Of a stretch of 64,000 nt of DNA, positions 30,845 through 41,245 are shown piece by piece (position 1 is the stretch's first letter; the number at the start of each line of letters is the position of its first letter). Source of the DNA: Candidatus Manganitrophus sp. (lineage in GTDB: Bacteria > Nitrospirota > Nitrospiria > SBBL01 > Manganitrophaceae); the NCBI GenBank assembly GCA_028865235.1, contig CP114561.1, positions 186,001-250,000 of the forward strand, in the 5' to 3' direction. Below the pieces are notes generated by a model that was not told the DNA's origin, made no database searches, and worked only from the letters and a program-made list of their open reading frames with translations. The position numbers and the translations under genes are program-made.

Positions 30845-32131
30845 ATGAATTTAGTCGTAATCGGATCTCAGTGGGGAGATGAGGGAAAAGGGAAGATCGT
30901 CGATCTTCTTTCGGAGTCGGCGGACTATGTCATCCGTTATCAGGGAGGACACAACGCAGGCCATACCGTCGTCAGCGGGGAAACGGTCATTGTCCTTCAT
31001 CTGATCCCGACCGGACTACTTCATGCGGGAAAAATCGGCGTGATCGGAAACGGCGTCGTCGTCGATCCGGGCGCCTTGCTGGAAGAAATCGATGCTCTTT
31101 CCGTCCGCGGAATCTCCGTTTCGGGGCGTCTCTTTATCAGCGAAGCGGCCCACCTCATTATGCCCTACCATAAGGCGATCGACAAGGAGAGCGAGAAGGT
31201 CAAGGGAACACGCAAGATCGGCACGACCGGAAGAGGGATCGGTCCCGCCTATGCCGACAAAATGGCGCGGATCGGAATCCGTGTCGTCGATCTGCTCGAT
31301 CCGGGTCTCTTCAGAGAGAAGCTGGCGACCAATCTCGTCGAAATGAATTACTTCCTTGAGCAACTTTATAAGGTGAAAGGGTTTGATCTGGAGAAGGTCT
31401 ATCAAGAGTATATGGAGTATGCCGACCGGATCAGACCGTATATCACCGACACGACCTTATTGATCGATGAAGCGATCGGTCAGGGCCGGCGGCTCCTCTT
31501 CGAGGGCGCGCAGGGAACCCACTTGGATGTCGATCTGGGGACCTACCCTTATGTGACCTCCTCCAACGCGACCGCCGGAGGGGCCTGTACGGGGACCGGT
31601 GTGGGACCGACCAAGATCAACGAAGTATTGGGGGTGGCGAAGGCCTATACCACACGGGTCGGGAGCGGGCCGTTTCCCTCGGAGTTGAATAATGAGATGG
31701 GTGAAATGCTCCGGTCGAAGGGGAAGGAATTCGGCGCGACCACCGGACGCCCGCGCCGGTGCGGATGGTTCGACGTGGTCCTGCTTCGATACGCCGTCCG
31801 GGTGAACGGATTGACTTCGCTTGCCATCACCAAGCTCGATGTGCTGGATGGATTTCCGGAAATCCAGGTCTGCGTCGGCTACGAGTTCGAAGGGAAGGTC
31901 TACCGGGAAATGCCGACGGCCTTAAAGACTTTGGAAAAGTGCACACCGATTTATGAACATTTTTCCGGCTGGAGCGAGCCGACCACCGGAATCACATCGT
32001 ACGATCGGCTGCCGAAGAATGCCAAAACTTATCTCGAAGCAATTTCGGAAAAGGTCGGCTGCCGGGTCGATCTCATTTCGACCAGCTCCAAGCGGGGAGA
32101 GACGATCGTCCTGCGGAATCCCTTTCAATAA
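30845..32131 (+). CDS. purA: Adenylosuccinate synthetase
   Basis: Catalyses IMP + aspartate + GTP to adenylosuccinate, the first committed step to AMP. It is 428 residues and intact. Hallmarks: VVIGSQWGDEGKGKIVDLL (GTP/IMP loop), GGHNAGHTVV, GTTGRGIGPAYADK, FEGAQGTHLDVDLGTYPYVT and TTGRPRRCGWFD. I chose ATG 30845; an upstream in-frame extension to 30740 is not part of the family. It stands alone after the tRNA and is not linked to other purine genes here. Confidence 0.97.
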   Translation: MNLVVIGSQWGDEGKGKIVDLLSESADYVIRYQGGHNAGHTVVSGETVIVLHLIPTGLLHAGKIGVIGNGVVVDPGALLEEIDALSVRGISVSGRLFISEAAHLIMPYHKAIDKESEKVKGTRKIGTTGRGIGPAYADKMARIGIRVVDLLDPGLFREKLATNLVEMNYFLEQLYKVKGFDLEKVYQEYMEYADRIRPYITDTTLLIDEAIGQGRRLLFEGAQGTHLDVDLGTYPYVTSSNATAGGACTGTGVGPTKINEVLGVAKAYTTRVGSGPFPSELNNEMGEMLRSKGKEFGATTGRPRRCGWFDVVLLRYAVRVNGLTSLAITKLDVLDGFPEIQVCVGYEFEGKVYREMPTALKTLEKCTPIYEHFSGWSEPTTGITSYDRLPKNAKTYLEAISEKVGCRVDLISTSSKRGETIVLRNPFQ

Positions 32132-32386
32132 ATCGGGACCGTTTTTTTTTCAAATCAGATAAAAACGTTTCATCCCGCCTGAAATGAATTGCGTCTCTTC
32201 TGCGAAAGATTTCCCGGCGGTCCTATTTTTCTCCCTTCAGCAAGCCCGTTTCAAAGGGTGATCTCCTTTTTTCCCGTCTGTAAGCCTCCTTAAAATCATT
32301 TCTCAGCGTCGATCGAAAGAGATTTTTACTTTGGAACGATCTTTGCTTTATAGTTTCCGCAAGATGATCAGACCAAGGATGAAAAG

Positions 32387-33319
32387 ATGATTCAACCGGC
32401 ATTCAGCACCCATTCTTTTCGGAACTATTCCATTTTGGAAGCGGTGGATCAAATCGCCGCGGCAGGTTATTCCGGCATCGAGATCATGTGCGATCGCCCT
32501 CATGCCTATCCAACCGAGCTCTCCCGGAGCACGCTTCGAAAGCTTCAGTCGATGTTGGCCCGCTCCGGGTTGAAGGTCGCGAATTTGAATACAAAGATTA
32601 TTTCATCGATGGGAGAATGGGGCTATCCCTCTTGGATCGAGCGCGAAATGGCGGCCCGGGAAGTCCGAATCCTCCACACGATCGAATGTATCAAGCTGGC
32701 CGAGACGCTGGAAGCGGAGAGCATCTCGATTCCGGCGGGGGGGCCGTTGAACGTCAAGACGCGTGAAGAGGATCTCGACCTTTTCATGGAAGGTTTGAAG
32801 CGCATTCTCCCCCATGCAGAGGATGCAGGGGTAAAGATCCTCATCGATGCGGAGCCGAATTTCCTCTTCTCCACCTCTCGGGAAATATGCGAGTGGATCG
32901 AAAGGATGAATTCTTCCTTGCTGCAAATTTATTTTGATATTGATCATTTCTCTTGCGTCGGAGAGGATCCCCTCCAGGCGTTCCGCAACATCGGCCCTTA
33001 CGTGGGGCACATCCATCTTGAACATATCGGGCCGATCGATTTTCCCGCCGAATCCTCTTCGGGGAAAACATGGCCTTCTCTTTCGAAAATGCTCCTCGCG
33101 TCGGAAGAGATGGGATATCAAGGATATCTGTCGCTGGCGCTTTATTCATCCGACAAAAAACCGTCCGAACTCGCCGCACTGGCCTTGGCGCAATTTAGAG
33201 CGGAAACTCATTTGACACGTCCCAATCATCCGGTGAGTCCTTCCCCTTCGACCGAACGGTCTAATGGGATGGCTGTTGGGGCGGCCCTCATTCACCTCCC
33301 CCCTACCTCGTCGCAATAA
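32387..33319 (+). CDS. Sugar-phosphate isomerase/epimerase-like TIM barrel
   Basis: 310 residues of the xylose-isomerase-like AP-endonuclease-2 fold: AFSTHSFRNYSILEAVDQIA, AGYSGIEIMCDRP, then ILIDAEPNFLFSTSREICEW, IYFDIDHFSCVG and VGHIHLEHIGP with metal-ligand Glu/Asp/His positions. Members isomerise or epimerise small sugars or inositols; the substrate cannot be assigned. The last 30 or so residues are low-complexity. The start is ATG 32387. It is preceded by a 255-bp gap after purA and appears monocistronic. Confidence 0.75.
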   Translation: MIQPAFSTHSFRNYSILEAVDQIAAAGYSGIEIMCDRPHAYPTELSRSTLRKLQSMLARSGLKVANLNTKIISSMGEWGYPSWIEREMAAREVRILHTIECIKLAETLEAESISIPAGGPLNVKTREEDLDLFMEGLKRILPHAEDAGVKILIDAEPNFLFSTSREICEWIERMNSSLLQIYFDIDHFSCVGEDPLQAFRNIGPYVGHIHLEHIGPIDFPAESSSGKTWPSLSKMLLASEEMGYQGYLSLALYSSDKKPSELAALALAQFRAETHLTRPNHPVSPSPSTERSNGMAVGAALIHLPPTSSQ

Positions 33320-33394
33320 CGAATTTGGGCTGCCCCAACCTTTTTAGAGAGAGGGTCGATTCGGAACTTTAGAATCGGCCCTCTCAGCGGGCGT

Positions 33395-33949
33395 TCATTT
33401 CTTTTCTTTAAAAACCGTCTCATAAAGAATGTGGGCGATCTTCCGGTATCCTTCCGGGGTAAGGTGGAGACCGTCTTGGGAATATTCCTCCAGGAGGCGT
33501 CCGGCGGAATCGGCCGTCGGCGTGAAGAGATCGGCAAAGGGGATTTTTCTCTCTTTTGCCGTTTCTTGAATTCGACGGTTTAGCGCAAGGCGGGGAGGGA
33601 TAAATTCATCCGCGCCGAGGAGAGAAGGGACGGCGCAGGCAATCGGGGTAATGCCGGCCTTTTGAGCCGATTGATACATCCGGGCCAGGTTGGCGACGAT
33701 CTGATCGATCGATATTCCCCATCCGAGATCGTTGGTGCCGCCGAGAATGATGACCTGGTCCGGGGCGTTCCTGATCACCTGTCGATCGAAACGCCGGAGC
33801 ATATCGTCGGTGGTTTCCCCGCTGACGCCGGCGACGTAAATCTCCGTTTTTGGATCGAGCATCGGCTGGAGGAACTCGGCGTATGGGGTCGCTTCAAACG
33901 GGGAGAGGTATCCGACGGTAAGGCTGTCTCCGAAGGCGATGATCTTCAT
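33395..33949 (-). CDS. SGNH/GDSL-family hydrolase
   Basis: 184 residues with all SGNH blocks: AFGDSLTVGYL (nucleophile Ser in block I), the block II Gly region, GGTNDLGWG (block III Asn) and DGLHLTPEGY (block V Asp-His). This is the arylesterase/thioesterase I/lysophospholipase L1 fold, but without a signal peptide, so it is probably cytoplasmic. The start is ATG 33949; an upstream in-frame extension overlaps thi4 and is rejected. It is 17 bp downstream of thi4 on the same strand and may share the TPP-controlled transcript. Confidence 0.88.
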   Translation of the reverse strand: MKIIAFGDSLTVGYLSPFEATPYAEFLQPMLDPKTEIYVAGVSGETTDDMLRRFDRQVIRNAPDQVIILGGTNDLGWGISIDQIVANLARMYQSAQKAGITPIACAVPSLLGADEFIPPRLALNRRIQETAKERKIPFADLFTPTADSAGRLLEEYSQDGLHLTPEGYRKIAHILYETVFKEKK

Positions 33950-33966
33950 CGGGCGAAACACGTTGT

Positions 33967-34761
33967 TTATCTTTTCAGCTTTTTCCGAATCAGCTCCGCC
34001 CCTTTTCGTCCCGAAAGGAGCATCGAGCCGAAAGCGGGTCCCATGCGGGGGGTTCCGTAGACGGCGGCGACCGAAAGGCCGACGATAAAAAGATTCGGAT
34101 AAACTTCGCCCGTTTTTTCCATGACCATTTCTTCGGAGCGATCGACCCACATCGCCCCGTTGCCGGGGATATTCGCGTAGAGATTCCGCCGGGCGAGGAG
34201 CTGCAGGGTCACGGCATCGTGTCCGGTGGCATCGACGACGATCTTCGACTCGAGCGCGATCGGATCGACATGGGCCGCATCGTGCCCCATCGCTTCGAGC
34301 GGATACCAGTTGACGACGAGTCCTTCCAATCGATTTTTATCCCCCCGCAAAACCAGGTCGACCACCTTCGTCATGTTCATCACCTTGACGCCGGCATCAT
34401 AAGCGGACGCGATCAGCTTGGCGGTGGCATGGGGAGGGTCGACGATGTACATCTCCTTGGAGATTTTTTTAACCGGCACGCCGATCTTTTCCAAAATCTC
34501 CTGGGCCGGATGGGCGATGGTCGCCTTATTCATCAAATAACCGCCGTTCCAGAAGCCGCCGCCGAGATGGTTCAGCTGTTCGACAATGACCACTTTATAT
34601 CCGGAAGAGGCGAGATCGCGTCCGCAGACCAGGCCGGACGGCCCGGCGCCGACGATGAGGACATCCGACTCGATCATCTGATCGAATTCTTTGTAATATT
34701 CCCGCGCGATGGTTCGCGTGATGTCGGCTTCTCTCAGCGGTTGAATTTCTCTTTCTTTCAT
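33967..34761 (-). CDS. thi4: Thiamine thiazole synthase Thi4 (sulfide-dependent type)
   Basis: 264 residues. Makes the ADP-thiazole moiety of thiamine from NAD and glycine. An FAD/NAD-type Rossmann site (DVLIVGAGPSGLVCGRDLA) opens the protein, followed by EQLNHLGGGFWNGGYLMNKA and RMGPAFGSMLLSGRKGAE. At the position of the yeast suicide cysteine the sequence reads DAAHVDPIALE, i.e. His, as in archaeal and bacterial Thi4 enzymes that use free sulfide catalytically. The gene follows thiC by about 100 bp on the same strand, consistent with one thiamine operon. Confidence 0.92.
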   Translation of the reverse strand: MKEREIQPLREADITRTIAREYYKEFDQMIESDVLIVGAGPSGLVCGRDLASSGYKVVIVEQLNHLGGGFWNGGYLMNKATIAHPAQEILEKIGVPVKKISKEMYIVDPPHATAKLIASAYDAGVKVMNMTKVVDLVLRGDKNRLEGLVVNWYPLEAMGHDAAHVDPIALESKIVVDATGHDAVTLQLLARRNLYANIPGNGAMWVDRSEEMVMEKTGEVYPNLFIVGLSVAAVYGTPRMGPAFGSMLLSGRKGAELIRKKLKR

Positions 34762-34775
34762 TGTAAGTTCCCTTC

Positions 34776-34846
34776 CGTTATTCGTTAAAGGTTATTCGTT
34801 AATCGTAATATCTCTGCCATAATGCCTTTACGTTTAACGAATAACG
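34776..34846. repeat. 14-bp inverted repeat between thiC and thi4
   Basis: CGTTATTCGTTAAA (34776-34789) recurs inverted as TTTAACGAATAACG (34833-34846), with further degenerate GTTATTCGTT units around it. A shorter relative (GTTATTCGTTTAACG) lies at about 45713 before tldD, suggesting a small dispersed repeat. Confidence 0.6.
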
Positions 34847-34861
34847 AATCACGGTTAACGT

Positions 34862-36459
<1,598 letters not shown>

Positions 36460-36499
36460 CGTGTCCTCTCTACGGTGAAGGTTATCATCTGCCCGAAAC

Positions 36500-36529
36500 A
36501 AAAAAAGCCGCCACCCAAATGGGTGCGGC
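36500..36529 (-). terminator. Riboswitch expression-platform terminator
   Basis: On the minus strand GCCGCACCC pairs with GGGTGGCGGC around ATTT, followed by seven T residues (36506-36500). It lies between the THI element and the thiC start, as expected for TPP-induced termination. Confidence 0.85.
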
Positions 36530-36545
36530 CCCGCCATGATATCGA

Positions 36546-36632
36546 TTGAATTCCCTTCGCTGGCATTACCCAGATCAGGTTCAAAGGGTTGTCCCGACGT
36601 TGTCGAGACTCTCAGCCGTGGCGGCACCCCTG
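36546..36632 (-). promoter_or_regulatory. TPP riboswitch (THI element)
   Basis: The minus strand contains the invariant THI blocks GGGGTGCC, GGCTGAGAGT, ACCCTTTGAACCTGATCTGG and GTAATGCCAGCGAAGGGA in the correct order. With the terminator at 36500-36529 it should switch off thiC-thi4 transcription when TPP is plentiful. Confidence 0.96.
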
Positions 36633-36864
36633 GATTTGTTTCGGATTATGGCATAGGCTGCTCGGTGGAGTCAATTTTATTTTATCCAGGATGATCCGTT
36701 AATCCCTGTAGATCAATCTGGATGGCTGGGTAATCATTTACATACCGCTTGGCGTGAATTGGCGAAAAAATGAGACTTTTTACCCTCTCATTTTTTTATA
36801 TTCTCTAAAATCAACCAGTTAGAAGGCAACCGTTCATTCCGGCGACAGGCATGCTTTATGCTCA

Positions 36865-36887
36865 TTACCTCCTGCAACGGGAGGTAA
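36865..36887 (+). promoter_or_regulatory. Hairpin covering the response-regulator ribosome site
   Basis: TTACCTCC (36865-36872) and GGAGGTAA (36880-36887) form a perfect 8-bp stem with a 7-nt loop. The right arm is the Shine-Dalgarno sequence of the gene starting at ATG 36893, so the fold would block translation. Confidence 0.6.
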
Positions 36888-36892
36888 GAACC

Positions 36893-37312
36893 ATGGCCAG
36901 CCAATGTAAACCAATGAATACAAAATCGAGATCGCTGACAAGAGGGAAGATCCTGGTGATTGATGATCATGAGTCGACACTCGATTTTATCGGTGAAGCA
37001 TTGACCTGTATGGGATATACCCCCCTCTTGGCGGAGGGAGGGGACGAAGGCTTGGCCCTCTGCCGCGAGAAAGATATCCAGGCTGTTTTGGTCGATTACA
37101 TCATGCCCCACATGTCGGGTCTGGAAGTGGCGGAAAGAATCAAGGCTTCCTCCCGTCAGCTCCCTGTCATTTTAACGAGTGCCTCTTATATCGATGCAAC
37201 CGACGACATCGAGGCGAAAAGGGTCGACTATTTCTTGAATAAACCTTTTCGCTTGTCCGAGCTTGAATCGGTCATTGAGGCGGCCCTTTCCCGGAAAGAG
37301 GCGCGGATTTAA
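36893..37312 (+). CDS. Single-domain response regulator (CheY-like receiver)
   Basis: About 139 residues and one receiver domain. KILVIDDHES supplies the acidic pair, AVLVDYIMPHMSG the phospho-accepting Asp, PVILTSASY the Ser/Thr switch and NKPF the Lys. A short Lys/Arg-rich N-terminal tail precedes it and no output domain follows. The start ATG 36893 has GGGAGG 8 bases upstream, held in a hairpin. No histidine kinase lies nearby. The 3' end overlaps the convergent uracil-DNA glycosylase gene by 41 bp. Confidence 0.87.
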   Translation: MASQCKPMNTKSRSLTRGKILVIDDHESTLDFIGEALTCMGYTPLLAEGGDEGLALCREKDIQAVLVDYIMPHMSGLEVAERIKASSRQLPVILTSASYIDATDDIEAKRVDYFLNKPFRLSELESVIEAALSRKEARI

Positions 37313-37886
37313 GCATCCGTTCCCTCAATTTCGTGAAGTCTTTCTGAATCTCCTCCCCCAAAATCGGAACCCTAAATACGGCCGCAGGATGATACGTTGG
37401 AAAGAGATGGTATTTCCTATCGTTATGGTCGATCGGATAAACATTTCCATGAATTTTTGTGAGGGATTCCTTTAAGAAGAGACCGGTTGCAACGGCTCCC
37501 AACGTACAGATCCATTCGGGCTGAACCAACTCAAGTTGGCGGTCAAGAAAAGGGCGGCAGGCCAGCAGTTCATCGGTTTTCGGTTTTCGATTTTGCGGGG
37601 GCCGGCATTTGACGGTGTTGGTGATAAAAATTTTCTCCCGGTCGAGTCCGGCTTCGGCCAGCGCTTTGTTGAGAAACATTCCCGCCCTTCCGACAAAGGG
37701 CTGCCCCGTTTTATCTTCTTCCGCGCCGGGGGCTTCTCCGATCATAAAGAGGCGCGCATCGATCGGGCCTTCTCCCGGAACGGCATTCGTCCGGTAAGGG
37801 CAAAGGGGACAGTGCTCAGTCGTTCGAATCTCCCGGTTGAGTTGCTCCAGCGCTTTTCGACGCTCTTTGATATCCATATGATCCAT
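37272..37886 (-). CDS. Type 4 (Fe-S) uracil-DNA glycosylase
   Basis: 204 residues. It removes uracil from DNA. Motif A is MIGEAPGAEEDKTGQPFVGR, and the C-terminal motif is PTYHPAAVFR. Four Cys fit the 4Fe-4S cluster of family 4 UDG: CPLC near residue 26, CRPPQNRKP and ACRPFL. The start may be ATG 37886 or the in-frame ATG nine bases later; neither has a strong ribosome site. It is divergent from the LOG-family gene. Confidence 0.9.
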   Translation of the reverse strand: MDHMDIKERRKALEQLNREIRTTEHCPLCPYRTNAVPGEGPIDARLFMIGEAPGAEEDKTGQPFVGRAGMFLNKALAEAGLDREKIFITNTVKCRPPQNRKPKTDELLACRPFLDRQLELVQPEWICTLGAVATGLFLKESLTKIHGNVYPIDHNDRKYHLFPTYHPAAVFRVPILGEEIQKDFTKLRERMLKSAPLSGKGPPQ

Positions 37887-37952
37887 CGTAAGAAAATGAA
37901 GCCGACCGAGTCAATGTGGCCGTCTCACGGAAGCCGAAAAGGGGAATTTATA

Positions 37953-37981
37953 TTGACAGTAGAACCTTATTCGGAAATAAT
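37953..37981 (+). promoter_or_regulatory. Sigma-70-type promoter for the LOG gene
   Basis: TTGACA (37953-37958), a 17-base spacer and AATAAT (37976-37981). Transcription would start near 37988, about 65 bases before ATG 38055. Two direct copies of TTTATGATTCAT follow it (about 37991-38019). Confidence 0.65.
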
Positions 37982-38054
37982 ATCAATGCAGTTTATGATT
38001 CATCCTATTTATGATTCATACAAATGGACTTATTGATTGGGAAGAAGGAAATAG

Positions 38055-39068
38055 ATGGACGCAAAGGAACTTCAATCACAAATTGCCGAACTCATCGAAC
38101 TTGTCTCCGGTCCCTCGGAGAATGAAGATCTGATCCGGGAGATCATTATCACCGCCCTCACCCTCTCAAAAAACCATGCCACCCGGGGGGATCTTAAAAT
38201 CATCCATGCCGCTTTAAAAGAGATGCGGTATGCCTTCAAGCTGTATGCCCCATATAAAGACAGGCGAAAGATCAGCGTTTTCGGGTCGGCCCGGACCCGC
38301 GCAACCGAGCCGATCTATGCATACGCCGAGGAGTTTTCCAGGAAGATCGCGGCAGCCGGATTCATGGTGATTACCGGCGCCGGGGAGGGGATCATGCGGG
38401 CGGTTCAGGGAGGGGCGGGCCGGGGCAACAGCTTCGGGATGAACATCCTCCTCCCTTTCGAACAGGCGGCCAATGAATTTATCGAAAACGACCCCAAGCT
38501 GATGACCTTCAAATATTTCTTCACGCGGAAGCTCTTCTTCATCAAAGAAGCGAGCGCCATTGCCCTTTTTCCGGGAGGGTTCGGGACGCATGACGAGGGA
38601 TTCGAAGCGCTCACCCTTTTGCAAACCGGAAAGACCAATCCGCTGCCGGTGGTCTTTGTCGATTCTCCCGGCGGAACCTATTGGAAGGCATGGCGCGCCT
38701 ATGTAGAAGACGAGCTTCTCTCCCGGGGGCTCATCTCGGCGGAAGATCTCAATCTATTTAAAGTGACCGATAATGTCGATCATGCCGTGGAAGAGGTGGT
38801 GAAGTTTTACAAAAACTATCACTCCCTTCGATTCGTTCGCGACCAACTGGTGATTCGGCTCAATCATCCGGTCGATCGGAAAATGCTCGATCAGCTCAAC
38901 ACCTCTTTCTCCGATATTCTCGTCGGCGGAAAATTCGAAGAGACCAAAGCGCTGGCCGATGAGGCGAACGAACCGAAGTTCCTTCCGCTTCCCCGTATTG
39001 TGTTTCATTTCAATCGAAGAAATTTCGGCCGCCTGCGCGAGATGATCAACATCATCAATCAGTATTGA
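38055..39068 (+). CDS. LOG-family (lysine-decarboxylase-like) nucleotide phosphoribohydrolase
   Basis: 337 residues. The Rossmann-like LOG fold has the signature FPGGFGTHDEGFEALTLLQT and MVITGAGEGIMRAVQGGAGR. LOG proteins hydrolyse nucleoside 5'-monophosphates or cytokinin nucleotides to the base and ribose 5-phosphate. It is longer than plant-type LOGs, with an N-terminal helical part (1-75) and a C-terminal extension, as in the bacterial TIGR00730-like relatives. AAGGA lies upstream of ATG 38055. thrB follows 55 bp later. Confidence 0.87.
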   Translation: MDAKELQSQIAELIELVSGPSENEDLIREIIITALTLSKNHATRGDLKIIHAALKEMRYAFKLYAPYKDRRKISVFGSARTRATEPIYAYAEEFSRKIAAAGFMVITGAGEGIMRAVQGGAGRGNSFGMNILLPFEQAANEFIENDPKLMTFKYFFTRKLFFIKEASAIALFPGGFGTHDEGFEALTLLQTGKTNPLPVVFVDSPGGTYWKAWRAYVEDELLSRGLISAEDLNLFKVTDNVDHAVEEVVKFYKNYHSLRFVRDQLVIRLNHPVDRKMLDQLNTSFSDILVGGKFEETKALADEANEPKFLPLPRIVFHFNRRNFGRLREMINIINQY

Positions 39069-39123
39069 ATTAGGCAGTATTGAATCAGGCGGGACAATCC
39101 ATTCTTCTCAGGAGGAGTTTCAA

Positions 39124-40047
39124 ATGAAATCGGTTCGCGTGTTCGCCCCCGCCTCCGTCGGAAATATCGGACCGGGATTTGATGTTCTGGGAATGGCCCT
39201 CGCCGGAATGGGGGATACGGTGGCGGCGACCCGCCGGCCCGAGCCGGGCGTCTCCATCACCGAGATCACCGGAGATCGGGGCCGGTTGTCATACAAGGCC
39301 GAGGAAAACACCGCGGGGATCTCCGCCCAAGCGGTTTTGGATCATCTCGTCTGCCGGGAGGGGGTCAGTCTGACCCTCCATAAAGGGGTTCCCGGAACCG
39401 GCCTCGGAAGCAGCGCGGCCAGCGCCGTTGCGGCGGCCTATGCCGTCAATCTCCTCTTCGGAGAGAAATTATCGAAGGCGGAGCTGGTTCCCTTGGCGGC
39501 GGTGGCGGAATCTCACGTGAGCCGCGGTTTCTTCCTCGATAATATCGGCCCCTCGATGATGGGAGGGGTGACCTGGAATAACCCCTTCACGAAGGAGGTG
39601 GTTTCACTGGGACGGATTGAAAAAGCGATCATCGTCGTCGCCATCCCTGATTTTCCGCTGCTGACGAAGGAATCCCGGCGCGTTCTTCCGGGAATGATTC
39701 CGATGGAGCACTTCATCTCGAACATGGCCTACGCCTCGATGATTGCATGGGCGGTCGCCAAGAAAGACGCCGCGCGTTTCGGCCGGTCGATTCAGGATCG
39801 CGTCGCCGAGGCGGCCCGGGCGCCCCTCATCAAAGGGTTCGAAGATGTGAAGAAGGGGGCCCTTTCGGCCGGAGCGCTCGGCTGCTCGATCTCCGGCGCC
39901 GGGGCCTCGATCTTTGCGGTCACCGATGATCCGAAGCGGGCCGAGAAGATCGGAAGGGCGATGGAAAAAGCGTTCCAGGGTCACCAGGTTGTTTCAGAAA
40001 TTCGGATCACCCAGATGGACCGTCTGGGTGCACGGATGATCAAGTAA
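39124..40047 (+). CDS. thrB: Homoserine kinase
   Basis: GHMP-family kinase of 307 residues that phosphorylates homoserine for threonine synthesis. Evidence: VFAPASVGNIGPGFDVLGMA at the N-terminus, the ATP-loop GVPGTGLGSSAASAVAAAYA, and GCSISGAGASIFAV near the C-terminus. Strong AGGAGGAG precedes ATG 39124. It is followed by fbp after 31 bp and probably co-transcribed with it. Intact. Confidence 0.95.
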   Translation: MKSVRVFAPASVGNIGPGFDVLGMALAGMGDTVAATRRPEPGVSITEITGDRGRLSYKAEENTAGISAQAVLDHLVCREGVSLTLHKGVPGTGLGSSAASAVAAAYAVNLLFGEKLSKAELVPLAAVAESHVSRGFFLDNIGPSMMGGVTWNNPFTKEVVSLGRIEKAIIVVAIPDFPLLTKESRRVLPGMIPMEHFISNMAYASMIAWAVAKKDAARFGRSIQDRVAEAARAPLIKGFEDVKKGALSAGALGCSISGAGASIFAVTDDPKRAEKIGRAMEKAFQGHQVVSEIRITQMDRLGARMIK

Positions 40048-40078
40048 ACTCTTTTACTACTCAGAATAGGAGCGCGCG

Positions 40079-41062
40079 ATGGAGCTGGGGACCACCCTCA
40101 CCCGATTTCTGATCGAACAGCAACGAAAACATTATCCGAAAGCGACGGGAGATTTCACCGGCCTTCTCGTGGAAATCGCCACCGCGGCCAAGATCATCTC
40201 GCGGGAGGTGAACCAGGCCGGACTGATCGACCTCCTCGGTTACAAGGGGAGAGAGAATGTTCACGGCGAGCGGGTCCAGAAGCTGGACGACTTCGCCAAT
40301 GAAACCTTCATCAAGATGCTCTGCCACACCGGCCATCTCATCGGCATCGCTTCCGAAGAGTTGGATGGGATCTACCAGGTTCCGGACACCTATCCCAAGG
40401 GGAAATATGTTCTTCTGGTCGATCCGCTCGACGGCTCATCGAATATCGACGTCAACATCAGCATCGGCTCGATCTTCTCCATCCATCGGAGAAAAAGCAC
40501 CGGCCCGGAAGCGACGATGGAAGACTTTCTCCAGCCGGGACGCGATCAGATCGGCGCGGGCTACATCATCTACGGCTCCTCGACGATGATGGTCTACAGC
40601 ACCGGTTTCGGCGTTCACGGATTTACCCTCGATCCGAGCATCGGAGAGTTTCTTCTCTCCCATGAAAACCTCCGGATTCCGCCGAAAGGAAATATCTTCA
40701 GCATCAACGAAGGAAACGCCAACCTCTGGAGCGACGGGATCAAGCGGTATATCGAAGGGATGAAAAAGTCGGGCGCGACCGCTCGGTATGTCGGCTCCCT
40801 CGTGGCCGATTTTCATCGAAACCTTCTCAAGGGAGGAATTTTTCTCTATCCCGGAGACAGCAAAAACCCGCAAGGCAAACTTCGACTGCTCTACGAGGCG
40901 GCCCCGCTTGCCTTCATCATGGAACAGGCCCAAGGGAAGGCGACGACCGGGAGTCATCCGATCCTCGATATCAAGCCGGAAAAGCTTCATCAAAAGGTCC
41001 CCCTGATCATCGGAAGCGCGGAAGATGTCAAACAGGCCGAAGCTTCCCTCCGAGGACAATAA
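40079..41062 (+). CDS. fbp: Fructose-1,6-bisphosphatase class I
   Basis: 327 residues. Hydrolyses fructose 1,6-bisphosphate to fructose 6-phosphate for gluconeogenesis or the Calvin cycle. Signature: metal-site VLLVDPLDGSSNIDVNISIG with Glu in ASEELDG upstream, and the substrate segment KLRLLYEAAPLAFIMEQAQG. Intact, with a hairpin terminator right after it. Together with the carbon-uptake genes at 49-55 kb it fits, but does not prove, autotrophy. Confidence 0.96.
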   Translation: MELGTTLTRFLIEQQRKHYPKATGDFTGLLVEIATAAKIISREVNQAGLIDLLGYKGRENVHGERVQKLDDFANETFIKMLCHTGHLIGIASEELDGIYQVPDTYPKGKYVLLVDPLDGSSNIDVNISIGSIFSIHRRKSTGPEATMEDFLQPGRDQIGAGYIIYGSSTMMVYSTGFGVHGFTLDPSIGEFLLSHENLRIPPKGNIFSINEGNANLWSDGIKRYIEGMKKSGATARYVGSLVADFHRNLLKGGIFLYPGDSKNPQGKLRLLYEAAPLAFIMEQAQGKATTGSHPILDIKPEKLHQKVPLIIGSAEDVKQAEASLRGQ

Positions 41063-41071
41063 GATCTTAAA

Positions 41072-41156
41072 ACAGGGGCCGATGTCGGGGGCCAGGGGTT
41101 GGATAAAAGATTCTGAATTCGTTTCGCCGGTCCCCGGCCCCAGGCCCCTGTCCTTT
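41072..41156 (+). terminator. Large hairpin terminator after fbp
   Basis: Outer arms ACAGGGGCC (41072-41080) and GGCCCCTGT (41143-41151) enclose a second pairing, GGGGCCAGGGG with CCCCGGCCCC. A CCTTTTCC tail follows. The GGGGGCCAGGG word recurs at about 45160. Confidence 0.65.
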
Positions 41157-41170
41157 TCCTGATAATCCGG

Positions 41171-41199
41171 TTGACACCCTTCCAATCGCTGTGTTAAAG
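41171..41199 (+). promoter_or_regulatory. Sigma-70-type promoter for the peroxiredoxin
   Basis: TTGACA (41171-41176), 17-base spacer, TTAAAG (41194-41199), about 45 bases before ATG 41246. Confidence 0.6.
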
Positions 41200-41245
41200 A
41201 TAGCGTCTGCTGAATCATCATCCATTTGAATAGAGGAGAAAATTC

